From positions 40,269 to 104,268 of the forward strand of contig JAJDYE010000032.1 in NCBI GenBank assembly GCA_022822905.1: a stretch of DNA of 64,000 nucleotides, given 5' to 3'. Below are positions 17,233 to 25,862 of the stretch, piece after piece. Both the position numbers and the translations under genes were made by a program. The number at the start of each line of letters is the position of its first letter. Position 1 is the stretch's first letter. The notes below the pieces were generated by a model. The model was not told the origin of the DNA. It ran no database searches and saw only the letters and a list, made by a program, of their open reading frames with translations. Source of the DNA: Acidimicrobiia bacterium (GTDB lineage Bacteria > Actinomycetota > Acidimicrobiia > Acidimicrobiales > Bin134).

Positions 17233-18192
17233 TCACAGTCTCTCGCTGATGGCTTTCTTCCTGACTTCGGTTGGAGTCGTGCCGTAGGCCTCGGTGAAGC
17301 AGCGCGAGAAGTGGGCCGAAGTCTTGAATCCGTGCATGAGCGCGATTTCGGTGATGGTGCGCGATGCATTGTGGGGGCTCAGGAGGTCGTCGTGGCATCG
17401 GGCAAGGCGCCGCTTGATCAGGTAGCGGTTGACCGTCATGTCGTGTTCTTTGAAGATGGCGTGCAGGTAGCGGACTGATATCCCCACTGCTGTGGCGATT
17501 TTGGCGGGGGTGAGGTCGGGGTCGGACGCGTAGGCGTTGATGTAAGTACACGCTCTGAGGAAGTGCTGGGTGTATTTGGCCCTTGAGTTGTCGCTGCCGA
17601 ATTGATCGGCGAGCGCCACTCCGAGCAGGTCGAGGGTGCTGGTGGCGAGCTGGCGGGAGACGGCGTTGTCGTCGCCGAGGGCGACTGGCTCCAGGGATCG
17701 CAAGAAGGAGGAGACGGGGGCGGTGACTTTGCTGTCGTTGGCCATCCTGATGGCGGTTAGACGCTCGGGAGAGGGGCAGCGCTCGGTTAGGAACTGCCGG
17801 TCGAATTGCAGCACCAGCATCTCGAACTGCTCTCTCATGATGAGGTCGTAGGGGCGGGTGGTGTCGTACATCGCAAAGTCGCCGGGCCGCAAGATTGCCT
17901 GGCGATCGTCCTGCTGTACGACCGCCTCGCCCCGTAGTTGGACGGACACGAGTATCTCGTCTCGGGGTTCTGCACTGATGAGTGTTGGGGAGCGTTGCAC
18001 GGCGTGGGGTTCTGAGCGCACTCTGCTGAGGGTGAGCGGGCCCATTTCGGCCATTGCGATCTCAGCGTGGAAGGGGTTGTCTGATGGCAGCGTCTCGGCC
18101 TCTAAGCGGACGTAGGCGGTGCAGATCACTTCGTGCCAGAAATCGAAACGCTCTCGGGGGGCTACGTTGTCGGTGTTTGCTGAAATGCTCAC
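17233..18192 (-). CDS. AraC-family transcriptional regulator
   Basis: A 319-residue regulator. The N-terminal half is an AraC_binding_2-type sensor domain as in FeaR- and NitR-like proteins, starting with FDFWHEVICTAYVRLE. The C-terminal 100 residues contain two helix-turn-helix motifs (TPAKIATAVGISVRYLHAIF and ITEIALMHGFKTSAHFSRCF). GTG start with AGGAGA upstream. It is divergent from the nitrilase operon across 169 bp, so it is the obvious candidate activator of aldoxime/nitrile catabolism; this is inferred from position. Inducer unknown. Confidence 0.88.
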   Translation of the reverse strand: MSISANTDNVAPRERFDFWHEVICTAYVRLEAETLPSDNPFHAEIAMAEMGPLTLSRVRSEPHAVQRSPTLISAEPRDEILVSVQLRGEAVVQQDDRQAILRPGDFAMYDTTRPYDLIMREQFEMLVLQFDRQFLTERCPSPERLTAIRMANDSKVTAPVSSFLRSLEPVALGDDNAVSRQLATSTLDLLGVALADQFGSDNSRAKYTQHFLRACTYINAYASDPDLTPAKIATAVGISVRYLHAIFKEHDMTVNRYLIKRRLARCHDDLLSPHNASRTITEIALMHGFKTSAHFSRCFTEAYGTTPTEVRKKAISERL

Positions 18193-18361
18193 GGCTGCTT
18201 CTCCTGGCCTCCCCTTCAGCTGGTGAGTGCGCTGAGAGACAAGAGACTACACGCTGGCAGGGAAGCAGTCACCGGGGTCTTGGTCTTAGCTTCGCAATGA
18301 TGAGGGGTACTGAGTCTGCCTGCGTTGTCGGCGCGGGCCGCTGTTGTCGGAGGAGTTGCCC

Positions 18362-19423
18362 ATGACGACCCCAGAGCCGTTTGTTGCCGCCGCTGTGCAG
18401 GCTGAGCCGTGTTGGCTGGATGCTGACGCTGGAGTTGAAAAGGCGGTTGCGCTGATCTCCGAAGCTGCTGGCGAGGGGGCCAAGCTGTTGGCCTTCCCGG
18501 AGATCTGGGTGCCGGGCTACCCCCATTTCATGTGGCTCGGCCCCCAGGCGTGGGGGATGCAGTTCATCCCTAGGTATCACGAGAACTCTATGGTCGTCGG
18601 CGATTCGGGTTTCAACCGTCTGGCCAAAGCGGCTGCCGACAACGATATCAACGTGGTCATGGGTGCCAGCGAGAGGGACTACGGGTCGCTGTACATGGCC
18701 CAGTTCGGGTTCGCCGCCTCGGGAGAGGTGCTGTTCACCCGGCGAAAGCTCAAGCCCACTCACGTGGAGCGGGCGCTGTTTGGCGAGGGCGACGGCAGCC
18801 ACCTTCACGTGGGCGACGTGGAGGGAATCGGACGGCTCGGTGCCCTCAACTGCTGGGAGCATCTCCAGCCGTTGACGAAGTTCGCCATGTTCAGCCAGGG
18901 CGAGCAGGTCCATGTGGCGTCTTGGCCGTCGTTCTGCCTGTATCGGGGAGGGGCCCATGCGCTGGGCGAGGAGGTGAATATGGCTGCCACCCAGATCTAC
19001 GCGGTCGAGGGGTCTTCGTTCGCGATCGCCGCCACCACCGTGACCGGCGCAGCGGGCATGGAGCTGTTCTGCGACACCGAGGAACAAGCAGCGCTGCTCG
19101 GCGGCGGCGGAGGGGGTTGCAGTCGGGTCTATGCCCCCGACGGCAAGATCATCTCGAATCTGCTCGACGAGCACGCCGAGGGAATCGTGTATGCCGAGAT
19201 CGACTTGTCGCTTATACCCCTGTCCAAAGCCGCAGCTGATCCCAGCGGCCACTACTCCCGCCCCGATGTCACCCGGCTGTTGTTGGACAAGCGGCCGCAG
19301 CTTGCCGTGGAAGTTATAGGCGCCAACGACGAGCCACCGCCAGCAGGCCCGGCAGACAAAAGCGCCGTCGAATTCGAGGATCAAAGCCAACCCAACTCAA
19401 CCGATACCGGGAGGAACTCATGA
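18362..19423 (+). CDS. Nitrilase
   Basis: A 353-residue nitrilase with a complete Glu-Lys-Cys catalytic triad: E47 in FPEIWVPGYP, K131 in RRKLKPTHVER and C164 in LNCWEHLQP. NCWEH is typical of true nitrilases, which convert R-CN directly to the carboxylic acid and ammonia. It heads an operon with an ABC transporter and an aldoxime dehydratase, so its nitrile is probably made by that dehydratase. ATG with GGAGGAG six bases upstream. The stop overlaps the next gene (ATGA). An arylacetonitrile substrate is inferred from the neighbouring homoprotocatechuate genes. Confidence 0.93.
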   Translation: MTTPEPFVAAAVQAEPCWLDADAGVEKAVALISEAAGEGAKLLAFPEIWVPGYPHFMWLGPQAWGMQFIPRYHENSMVVGDSGFNRLAKAAADNDINVVMGASERDYGSLYMAQFGFAASGEVLFTRRKLKPTHVERALFGEGDGSHLHVGDVEGIGRLGALNCWEHLQPLTKFAMFSQGEQVHVASWPSFCLYRGGAHALGEEVNMAATQIYAVEGSSFAIAATTVTGAAGMELFCDTEEQAALLGGGGGGCSRVYAPDGKIISNLLDEHAEGIVYAEIDLSLIPLSKAAADPSGHYSRPDVTRLLLDKRPQLAVEVIGANDEPPPAGPADKSAVEFEDQSQPNSTDTGRNS

Positions 19424-20736
19424 AGAACTACCCAAAGATGCTCGTGCTGCTAGCAACGCTGTTGGCTCTCGTGCTGGTGGCCTCAGCCTGCGGCAACGAC
19501 GATGACGACGCCGAAGGTACTGCGACTGAACAGCCGGCCGCGCCCACGGCAACTGCGGAGGCCCCCGAGGCCCCAGCGGCCACGGAGGCTCCCACCGCGG
19601 CGGAGGCCCCAGCGGCCACGGAGGCGCCGGAAGAGGCTCCAGCGGAGGCGACCGGCGAGCCGATCAAGGTGGGCAATGTGAGCTCGCTCACCGGTGGCGC
19701 GCTGTTCCCAGAAGCCTCTGCGGCGGCCAAAGCGGTCTTCGACAGGGTCAACGCCAGCGGCGGAATAGGCGGAAGGCCGATCCAGCTGATCGTCGAAGAC
19801 GACGCGGGCAGTCCCGAAGGGGCGGCCACCGCGGGCCGCAAACTGGTGGAGCAGGACGACGTCGTCGCCATGGTCGGCTCGGCCAGCACGCTGGAGTGCG
19901 CGGTTAACTCGGCCTTCTACGCCGAGCAGGGGGTGTATGCCATCCAGGGCACGGGAGTCGACCCGCTTTGCTTCTTGTCTTCGAACATCTCCCCGGTCAA
20001 CACCGGACCGTATGCCGGGATCACCGTGTCGCTGTACTACGCGTCTGAGACCCTCGGCTTGGAGAACGTGTGCAACGTCAACCTGTTCGTCATACCCGAC
20101 CTGGCGCCGGCGTTTGACGCCGCAGTGGAGCGCTGGGAGGCAATTGCCGGCAAGACCCTCACTTTGCGGGTCGGTGCCGCCACCTTGGAGGACGACCCGA
20201 CGCCACTCATGCTGCAAGCCCGCGACGCCGGCTGCGACGCAGTGGTGATCGACGGCGTCGAGCCCCACGCTTTGGCGGTGGGTCGGGCCATCGAGTCCCA
20301 GGGCCTGTCCGACATCATCTGGATCGGCCTCACCTCGTACTACACCGACTCGATCGCCTCCCAGCTCGGCAGCGCGGGCAACGGCCTTCGAGCCAACTCC
20401 GAATTCGAGCCTTACGGGTCGGACTCTCCGGTCTTGGACGACTGGCGGTCGCTCATGACCGATGCTGGGGTGCCGCTCACGTCGTTCGCCCAGGGCGGCT
20501 ACATCGCGGCGACGATCTTCGTGGACGCCCTGCAGGGAATCGACGGGGACATCACCAGAGAGTCGGTCGCCGAGGCGATGCGAGCCCTGGAGCCGCATGA
20601 GACTCCTCTGCTGGGAACGCCCTACACCTTCGGCCCGGGGGAGGCCCACGCTCCCAACCAAGCGTCCAAGTTCGTGGAGCTCAGGGACGGAGAGTGGGTG
20701 ACCGTGGCCGACGACTGGGTCATCCTCCCCGGCTGA
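19420..20736 (+). CDS. ABC transporter substrate-binding lipoprotein, LivK/branched-chain amino acid type
   Basis: A 438-residue lipoprotein: signal peptide with lipobox ASAC (Cys24), an acidic run, then an unusual Ala/Pro/Thr/Glu-rich linker to about residue 78. A periplasmic-binding-protein type I domain follows (KVGNVSSLTGG, AVFDRVNASGGIGGRPI). It captures the extracellular ligand for the LivHMGF-type transporter encoded immediately downstream. Such systems also carry aromatic acids and amides; an aldoxime, nitrile or aromatic amino-acid-like ligand is inferred from the operon. Confidence 0.9.
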   Translation: MKNYPKMLVLLATLLALVLVASACGNDDDDAEGTATEQPAAPTATAEAPEAPAATEAPTAAEAPAATEAPEEAPAEATGEPIKVGNVSSLTGGALFPEASAAAKAVFDRVNASGGIGGRPIQLIVEDDAGSPEGAATAGRKLVEQDDVVAMVGSASTLECAVNSAFYAEQGVYAIQGTGVDPLCFLSSNISPVNTGPYAGITVSLYYASETLGLENVCNVNLFVIPDLAPAFDAAVERWEAIAGKTLTLRVGAATLEDDPTPLMLQARDAGCDAVVIDGVEPHALAVGRAIESQGLSDIIWIGLTSYYTDSIASQLGSAGNGLRANSEFEPYGSDSPVLDDWRSLMTDAGVPLTSFAQGGYIAATIFVDALQGIDGDITRESVAEAMRALEPHETPLLGTPYTFGPGEAHAPNQASKFVELRDGEWVTVADDWVILPG

Positions 20737-20755
20737 GGCAGCCCGGGGGCGGCGG

Positions 20756-21613
20756 ATGCTCACCTTGGTGGTCGCTGGGCTCGCAGCGGGCGGAGCCTAC
20801 GCGATCTTCGGGGTGAGCATTGTCGTGTTGCACCGCATGGCTGGGGTGGTGAACTTCAGCCAAGCCGTCGTCGGCGCGTTCGGCGCGTACTTCGCCGCGG
20901 CTCTATACGACCGCGGCTGGAATTTCCTATCCGCAGCTGCTGTGGGGGTGGCGCTCTCGGTGGCCATCTCTGTGGCGGTCGGACTGCTGTTCGCCCGGCT
21001 GTTCAGCGAGGCCGACGGGGCGGTCCGCACCGGCGCGATGATCGCAGTCACCGTTGGCCTGTTCGCAGCCGGGTTCCGCTTCTTCAGCGACACACCCCGC
21101 AGCGTGCCGGTGATCCTGCCCGGAGCGTCCTTCACAGTGGGCGGGGTGGTCGTGACTGCGGGCACGATCATCGTGCTGTTGGTAGCGCTGGCCACCGTCT
21201 TATCTATGGGATGGGTGTTGTCGTCCACCCGAGTGGGGACGCAGGTCCGGGCTATCTCGGAGCTCCCAGTGGTGGCCGAACTGCTGGGGGTTCCGCTATT
21301 CGCCCGCACGGCGCTGGTGTGGGGATTCACCGGGTTGGTGTCGGCCGTCGGGATGATCGTGGTGGCCTCCAACCTGCCGGGGAGCTTCTCCAGCTTGGGT
21401 TTTCTGATCTTTCCCGCCATGGCCGCGGCGCTGATCGGAGCGTTTCGAAGTCTCTCGTTAGCGATGGTGGGCGGCATCCTGGTCGGAGTCGTCGAGGCGG
21501 TGTCGTCCTATCGTCCGACGTGGGCCGAGTACCGGGGGGCTGTTCCATTTCTCATCGCATTGGTCGTTTTGTTGTGGACCCAACGCCACGAGGTGTGGGA
21601 TGCGGCGCGCTGA
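20756..21613 (+). CDS. livH: ABC transporter permease, LivH type
   Basis: A 285-residue membrane protein with about eight hydrophobic segments and the LivH-like start GLAAGGAYAIFGVSIVVLHRMAGVVNFSQ. It forms half of the transmembrane channel with the LivM part of the next protein. Its final 14 bases overlap the next gene, within a 19 bp direct repeat. Confidence 0.88.
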   Translation: MLTLVVAGLAAGGAYAIFGVSIVVLHRMAGVVNFSQAVVGAFGAYFAAALYDRGWNFLSAAAVGVALSVAISVAVGLLFARLFSEADGAVRTGAMIAVTVGLFAAGFRFFSDTPRSVPVILPGASFTVGGVVVTAGTIIVLLVALATVLSMGWVLSSTRVGTQVRAISELPVVAELLGVPLFARTALVWGFTGLVSAVGMIVVASNLPGSFSSLGFLIFPAMAAALIGAFRSLSLAMVGGILVGVVEAVSSYRPTWAEYRGAVPFLIALVVLLWTQRHEVWDAAR

Positions 21614-21654
21614 TCACGCCCGATGGGCGCCGTTCGGGATGCGGCGCGCTGATC
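21597..21654. repeat. 19 bp direct repeat duplicating the start of the LivM-LivG gene
   Basis: gggatgcggcgcgctgatc occurs at 21597-21615 and 21636-21654, 39 bp apart. Each copy contains an in-frame ATG giving MRRAD, so the LivM-LivG protein has two possible starts 13 codons apart. Confidence 0.9.
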
Positions 21655-23333
21655 TGGTCGCGTCCACCTTGTATGTCGCGGCCGCGGTTGCGGTTGCGGG
21701 GTCGGCGAATCCGTTTTGGCTGTTCCTGCTCACCAGCGCGCTCATCACCGCAATGGTGGCGGTGAGCGTCGGGGTGATCTACGACAATGCCGGGCTCTTG
21801 TCTTTGTGCCAGATGTCGTTCGCGGGGATGGGCGCGTGGACCGTCGGCTGGCTCAACCTCAAGACATCGCTTCCCTATCTGGCCATGCTTCCCCTCGCCG
21901 CTTTGGTCTCGTTCGCCGTGGGAATCTTGGTGGGGATCCCCGCTCTGCGACTCCGCGGGCTGAACCTGGCAGTGTTCACCCTGGTGTTCAGCGCCGCGGT
22001 GGCCCGGGTGGTGTTCGCCGACGGCTTCCCTGGGCTGATCGAGGGCAACCGGGTTCGCCCGCCCGGCTTCGCCAGCAGCGATGCCGGCTTCTTCTTGTTC
22101 TGCGCGGCAATTCTCGGGCTTGTCGGCCTGGCTGTGGCCGTGTTGCGCCGCTCCCGCACCGGGAGATGGTGGTTCTCGGTGCGACGCAGCGAGCGGGCGA
22201 CCGCGGCCATGGGGCGCAGCGTGGTCAGGACCAAGCTGTCCGCGTTTGCGGTGAGCGCGGCTATTGCCGGGCTGGGAGGGGCCTTGCTGGTCGCGCTGAA
22301 CGGGATCGTGAGCGCGGCGAGCTTCCAGCCGATTGAGTCCATGACCATCTTGACGTCGGCGCTCATGTTCGGCGCCGGCCACTTCGAGGGCGCGTTGCTC
22401 GCTGGCCTGTTCGGCCGTCTAATACCCAATTTCTTGAGCGACCTCGGCCTTCCCCAGGACATCGCTCCCATGATCTTCGCCGTCGGAGGCGTGCTGGCGC
22501 TGAGCCAGGGCGAGGGTGGCCTGTCGGCCGCGCTGCGAGCCCTTGTCAGCCGGCTGGGCCGTCCCCGCGAAACACCTGCTCGCGCCCCGGTCGCCAGCCC
22601 CCTCCCGGCGTGCCGGCTGACGCGTCTTCGCGGGGACGGCCCGATGCTCGACATCCGCAATGTCTCTGTGTCCTATGGAGCGGTGCAGGCCCTCGATGAT
22701 GTCAGCTTGACGGTGACTGAGGGGCGGTTCGTCGGGGTGATCGGTCCCAACGGCGCGGGCAAGTCCACATTGGTGGACGTCGTCAGCGGCTTTCTGAGAA
22801 GCAATGGCGGCCGGGTTGTTCTCGACGGGACGGACATCTCCTCGCTGCCCCCGCGCAAACGGGCCAGGCTGGGCATGCGCCGGACCTTCCAGCAGGGCCA
22901 CACTCCCCGTGACCTGACCGTGGGCGGCTATCTGGACCTCGCCTGCTCCGGCACTGGCCTGCCGGTCGAGGAGGCCGTCTCGTGGTTCTCGCTTCCTCCC
23001 GCGCCCACCCCGGTCGCCGCGCTGGACGTGGGTTCCCGCAGAATCCTGGAGGTGTGCGGCGCAGTCATCTCCCGACCGAAAGCCGTCTTGTTGGACGAGC
23101 CGGTTGCCGGCCTGGCCGGACACGACAGAAAGCGATTTGTGGAAGCTCTCGCCTTGGTCCCAGTCACACTGGGCACCGCTGTGTTGTTGATCGAGCACGA
23201 CTTGGACGTGGTCGCCTCGCTGTGCGACACCGCGATCGTGTTGGACTTCGGACGCGTCATAGCGGCCGGCACCCCGTCGGATGTCCTCTCCGACCCCGAT
23301 GTGGTGGCCGCCTACCTGGGAAGAGCGTCGTGA
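21600..23333 (+). CDS. Fused LivM permease-LivG ATPase of a branched-chain-amino-acid-type ABC transporter
   Basis: A 577-residue fusion. Residues 15-310 are a LivM permease (about eight helices, FAGMGAWTVGWL, LRLRGLNLAVFTLV). From M349 comes an ABC domain with Walker A GPNGAGKS (382-389) and a Walker B VLLDEPVAGL region (about 496-505). The ABC signature expected before Walker B is not LSxGE/Q but LDVGSRR (475-481), so this ATPase half may be catalytically weak and depend on LivF. An internal ATG at 22644 could give separate LivG, but no stop separates the two. The start is ambiguous between ATG 21600 and 21639. Confidence 0.88.
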   Translation: MRRADHARWAPFGMRRADLVASTLYVAAAVAVAGSANPFWLFLLTSALITAMVAVSVGVIYDNAGLLSLCQMSFAGMGAWTVGWLNLKTSLPYLAMLPLAALVSFAVGILVGIPALRLRGLNLAVFTLVFSAAVARVVFADGFPGLIEGNRVRPPGFASSDAGFFLFCAAILGLVGLAVAVLRRSRTGRWWFSVRRSERATAAMGRSVVRTKLSAFAVSAAIAGLGGALLVALNGIVSAASFQPIESMTILTSALMFGAGHFEGALLAGLFGRLIPNFLSDLGLPQDIAPMIFAVGGVLALSQGEGGLSAALRALVSRLGRPRETPARAPVASPLPACRLTRLRGDGPMLDIRNVSVSYGAVQALDDVSLTVTEGRFVGVIGPNGAGKSTLVDVVSGFLRSNGGRVVLDGTDISSLPPRKRARLGMRRTFQQGHTPRDLTVGGYLDLACSGTGLPVEEAVSWFSLPPAPTPVAALDVGSRRILEVCGAVISRPKAVLLDEPVAGLAGHDRKRFVEALALVPVTLGTAVLLIEHDLDVVASLCDTAIVLDFGRVIAAGTPSDVLSDPDVVAAYLGRAS

Positions 23334-24112
23334 CCCGCCCGCCAAGGCCAGCCCCAGATGCGGTGCTCAGCGTTGAGGCCCTTCACGTCGACCGATTGGG
23401 CCAACCGGTCGTGCGGGGAGTGAACTTGGCGGTCAACGCCGGAGAGGTGACAGTGCTGCTCGGCGCGAACGGCATGGGCAAATCCACCCTCTTGGACGGG
23501 ATCAGCGGCGTGGTCCCTTCAGCCGGAGGCCGGGTGCTGCTGGGCGGCGCCGATATCACCCGGCTGTCTCGGCGGCGGCGAGTGGCGCTCGGGATGGCCT
23601 ATGTCCAACAGGGCCGGACGGTCTTCCCCAACTTGACCGTGGAGGAAAACTTCCTCGTCGCCGCGCAAAGGCCGCAACGGGCATTCGACCTGTTCCCCGA
23701 ACTGCGGAGCCGAGCCACAGTCAAGGCAGCAAGCCTGTCGGGAGGGGAACAGCAGATGGTGGTGCTGGGCCGGGCGGTGCTTCAGCAACCCCGTGTCCTT
23801 CTGATCGACGAGCTTTCCTTGGGCCTGGCACCCGCCATCGTCAACCGGATGCTGGCCGCAGTCGCCGACATGCTCGCCGAAGGAATCGGAGTGCTGCTCG
23901 TGGAACAATTCGCCGATCGGGCGCTCGCGTTCGGCCACCACGCCGCGGTGCTCGCCAGAGGAGCGGTAGTGCTTCAGGGCCGGGCCGATGAGGTGCGAAG
24001 CCAGCCAGAGCAACTCCAGGCCGCATATCTCGGCGAGACTGAGTCAACCCCCGACGGCCCCAACGGGGCGACAAACGGGCAAGCGAGCAGCGAGAACAAG
24101 GAGGACGCATGA
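23330..24112 (+). CDS. livF: ABC transporter ATP-binding protein, LivF type
   Basis: A 260-residue ATPase with canonical motifs: Walker A GANGMGKST (45-53), signature LSGGEQQ (136-142) and Walker B LLIDE (157-161) followed by LSLGLAP. A Ser/Asn/Glu-rich tail of about 25 residues ends the protein. It pairs with the fused LivG domain, whose signature is degenerate. GTG start in a GTGA overlap; its stop overlaps the aldoxime dehydratase ATG. Confidence 0.9.
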   Translation: MTRPPRPAPDAVLSVEALHVDRLGQPVVRGVNLAVNAGEVTVLLGANGMGKSTLLDGISGVVPSAGGRVLLGGADITRLSRRRRVALGMAYVQQGRTVFPNLTVEENFLVAAQRPQRAFDLFPELRSRATVKAASLSGGEQQMVVLGRAVLQQPRVLLIDELSLGLAPAIVNRMLAAVADMLAEGIGVLLVEQFADRALAFGHHAAVLARGAVVLQGRADEVRSQPEQLQAAYLGETESTPDGPNGATNGQASSENKEDA

Positions 24113-25008
24113 CCAGAAACCGACCCAAAGGCCACACCCCCCAGGCCCCCGCCTGGACCGCAGTCTCACTCCCAGAAGCGACCGTCTACTCGATGCTGTT
24201 CACCCGAGGTCCAGACGCGACCTCCGCAGTGGGCGAACTGAGGAGAGTGCTCACTTCCGGCGATGACACGCCTTCGCATCTGGAGCGGGCCCGAGTTGCG
24301 AACGACAACGACCCTGTCGCAGTTTTCCTCGGCTATTGGGACGAAGCTGGCGCGTACCAACGCTGGCAAGAGCGCGCCGACGTGAGAGCATCCCTCTCAT
24401 TGCCCGGGGTGCTGGAAGAGGCTGCGACCATCCCCGCCGACCGGTGGGAGACGCTGCACTCCACCGCGGAGGAAACCCCGGGGGTGCGAAACCTCAGCCC
24501 GGCCGAGCCCACCGAAGTCCACGAGTACTGGGGGGCGGCCCGCGACCGCATCCCGGCCAGCGCCGATTCAGATCTGGCCTCTGAACCCGCAGCGCCTCTG
24601 CCGGCCAATTTGTGCCTCATCCGCTCAGGGCAGATATGGCAATACTGCGAGGACAAAGAGCGCCGCCTGTACTTCGAGGAGGTGGCCCCTCACTTAACCG
24701 CGGGCATCAAGTATCTGGCCGAAAATCCCTATACGGGATGCATATCCAGCCGCCTCCTCCAAGAGCAGACCCTCGACGGCGAGGACTTGGAATCCACCAG
24801 CTTTGTCGGCTGGTTCCGAGACCTAGCCTCGCTCGAGAAATGGTCGCGCTCCCATCCGACGCATCTGGCCATCTTCGAATCATTCTTGGAAATGGTCGGC
24901 GAGCTCGGCGGTCAGATTCAGCTCCGCCTCTGGCACGAAGTGTCCGTCCTTCCCGCCGGAGCCGTCTCCCTCGGCGGAACTGACCGGTCGCCTCTGGCCG
25001 CTCTTTGA
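24109..25008 (+). CDS. oxd: Haem-dependent aldoxime dehydratase
   Basis: A 299-residue homologue of OxdA/OxdRE, which remove water from an aldoxime to give a nitrile at a ferrous haem. The C-terminal half carries the family blocks: LIRSGQ (S173), EYWGAARDR (R145/R147), SHPTHLAIF (248-256, with the expected proximal haem histidine) and LWHEVSV (H276, expected distal histidine). The N-terminus is shorter than the roughly 350 residues usual for the family. Last gene of the nitrilase-transporter operon, ATGA-coupled to livF with GGAGG upstream. With the nitrilase it forms an aldoxime-nitrile-acid route. Confidence 0.88.
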   Translation: MTRNRPKGHTPQAPAWTAVSLPEATVYSMLFTRGPDATSAVGELRRVLTSGDDTPSHLERARVANDNDPVAVFLGYWDEAGAYQRWQERADVRASLSLPGVLEEAATIPADRWETLHSTAEETPGVRNLSPAEPTEVHEYWGAARDRIPASADSDLASEPAAPLPANLCLIRSGQIWQYCEDKERRLYFEEVAPHLTAGIKYLAENPYTGCISSRLLQEQTLDGEDLESTSFVGWFRDLASLEKWSRSHPTHLAIFESFLEMVGELGGQIQLRLWHEVSVLPAGAVSLGGTDRSPLAAL

Positions 25009-25016
25009 ACAGCCCC

Positions 25017-25862
25017 TCAGGTCGAATCGGGTGCCGGGAAGCCTTCCAAGTCGTAGGAGGCGATGGTGCAGCCGACGGCGAAGATCGGGATGGGGGCGTA
25101 GAAGTGGACGGTGCCAGGGGCCCCGAGGGCGGCAGCGCTGGTTGCGATGAAGGTGCGAATCTCGAAGCCGCCTTGGCCGGCTTCTGAGTACACCGACAGG
25201 TCGTCGTAATCGAGCAGAGCGTCGCGGTCGTTTCGCTGCCAGCGGTCGAGGAAGTCGCGGTCCCAGGCCTCGTTGATCTTGCCTGAGTCGGGGGTGGCTG
25301 GCCAGTGGGAGATACCGCCGGTGCCGACCAGGGCGATCTTCTCGGGCACCGAGTCGACCGCTTGTCGCAGGGCCTCCCCAAAGGCCCACGCCCGGTGCAG
25401 CGGGGTTAGCGGCGGGCCTTGGCAGTTGATGTTGGCCGGGATTACCGGCAGATCGAAACGGGGGGTCAGGAAGTGCAGGGGCACCGCGATGCCGTGGTCG
25501 ATCTTCCACTCCTCGGCGTAGGAAACATCCACGGTCTGCATGACCTCGGAGATCAAGCGTTGAGAAAGATCCCGGTTGCCCGGAGCCCGGAACCGGTCGA
25601 TGCCCAACCAGGCCGGGTCCTCAATGGGGCCGTCGTAGAAGTCGGCCATCCCGATGGCGAAGCTGGGCATGTTGTCCATGAAGAAGTTGGCGAAGTGCTC
25701 GGCGGCCAGCACGATCAGCGCCTCGGCGCCGCTGGCCTCGATGTCAGCCCGCATCCCGTCGTAAGCGGCGTAGAAGGCGTCGCGTGTCTCGGGGTCGGCC
25801 TGGTCGGCCCGCCCGGTGATGCCCGGCGCATGGCTGGCGCACCCGGCATAGACCAGAGTCAT
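25017..25862 (-). CDS. LigB-type extradiol ring-cleavage dioxygenase, catalytic subunit
   Basis: A 281-residue class III extradiol dioxygenase. Expected Fe(II) ligands are H11 (CASHAPG), H56 (AAEHFANFF) and E234 (GGFEIRTF); a catalytic histidine is H186 (GTGGISHWP). It opens a catechol ring next to its hydroxyls. Flanking HpaE-, HpaF-, HpaG- and HpaH-like genes point to homoprotocatechuate (3,4-dihydroxyphenylacetate) 2,3-cleavage; a protocatechuate-like substrate is the alternative. Coupled by ATGA overlap to its LigA-like subunit. Ends only 8 bp from the aldoxime dehydratase stop (convergent). Confidence 0.87.
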   Translation of the reverse strand: MTLVYAGCASHAPGITGRADQADPETRDAFYAAYDGMRADIEASGAEALIVLAAEHFANFFMDNMPSFAIGMADFYDGPIEDPAWLGIDRFRAPGNRDLSQRLISEVMQTVDVSYAEEWKIDHGIAVPLHFLTPRFDLPVIPANINCQGPPLTPLHRAWAFGEALRQAVDSVPEKIALVGTGGISHWPATPDSGKINEAWDRDFLDRWQRNDRDALLDYDDLSVYSEAGQGGFEIRTFIATSAAALGAPGTVHFYAPIPIFAVGCTIASYDLEGFPAPDST

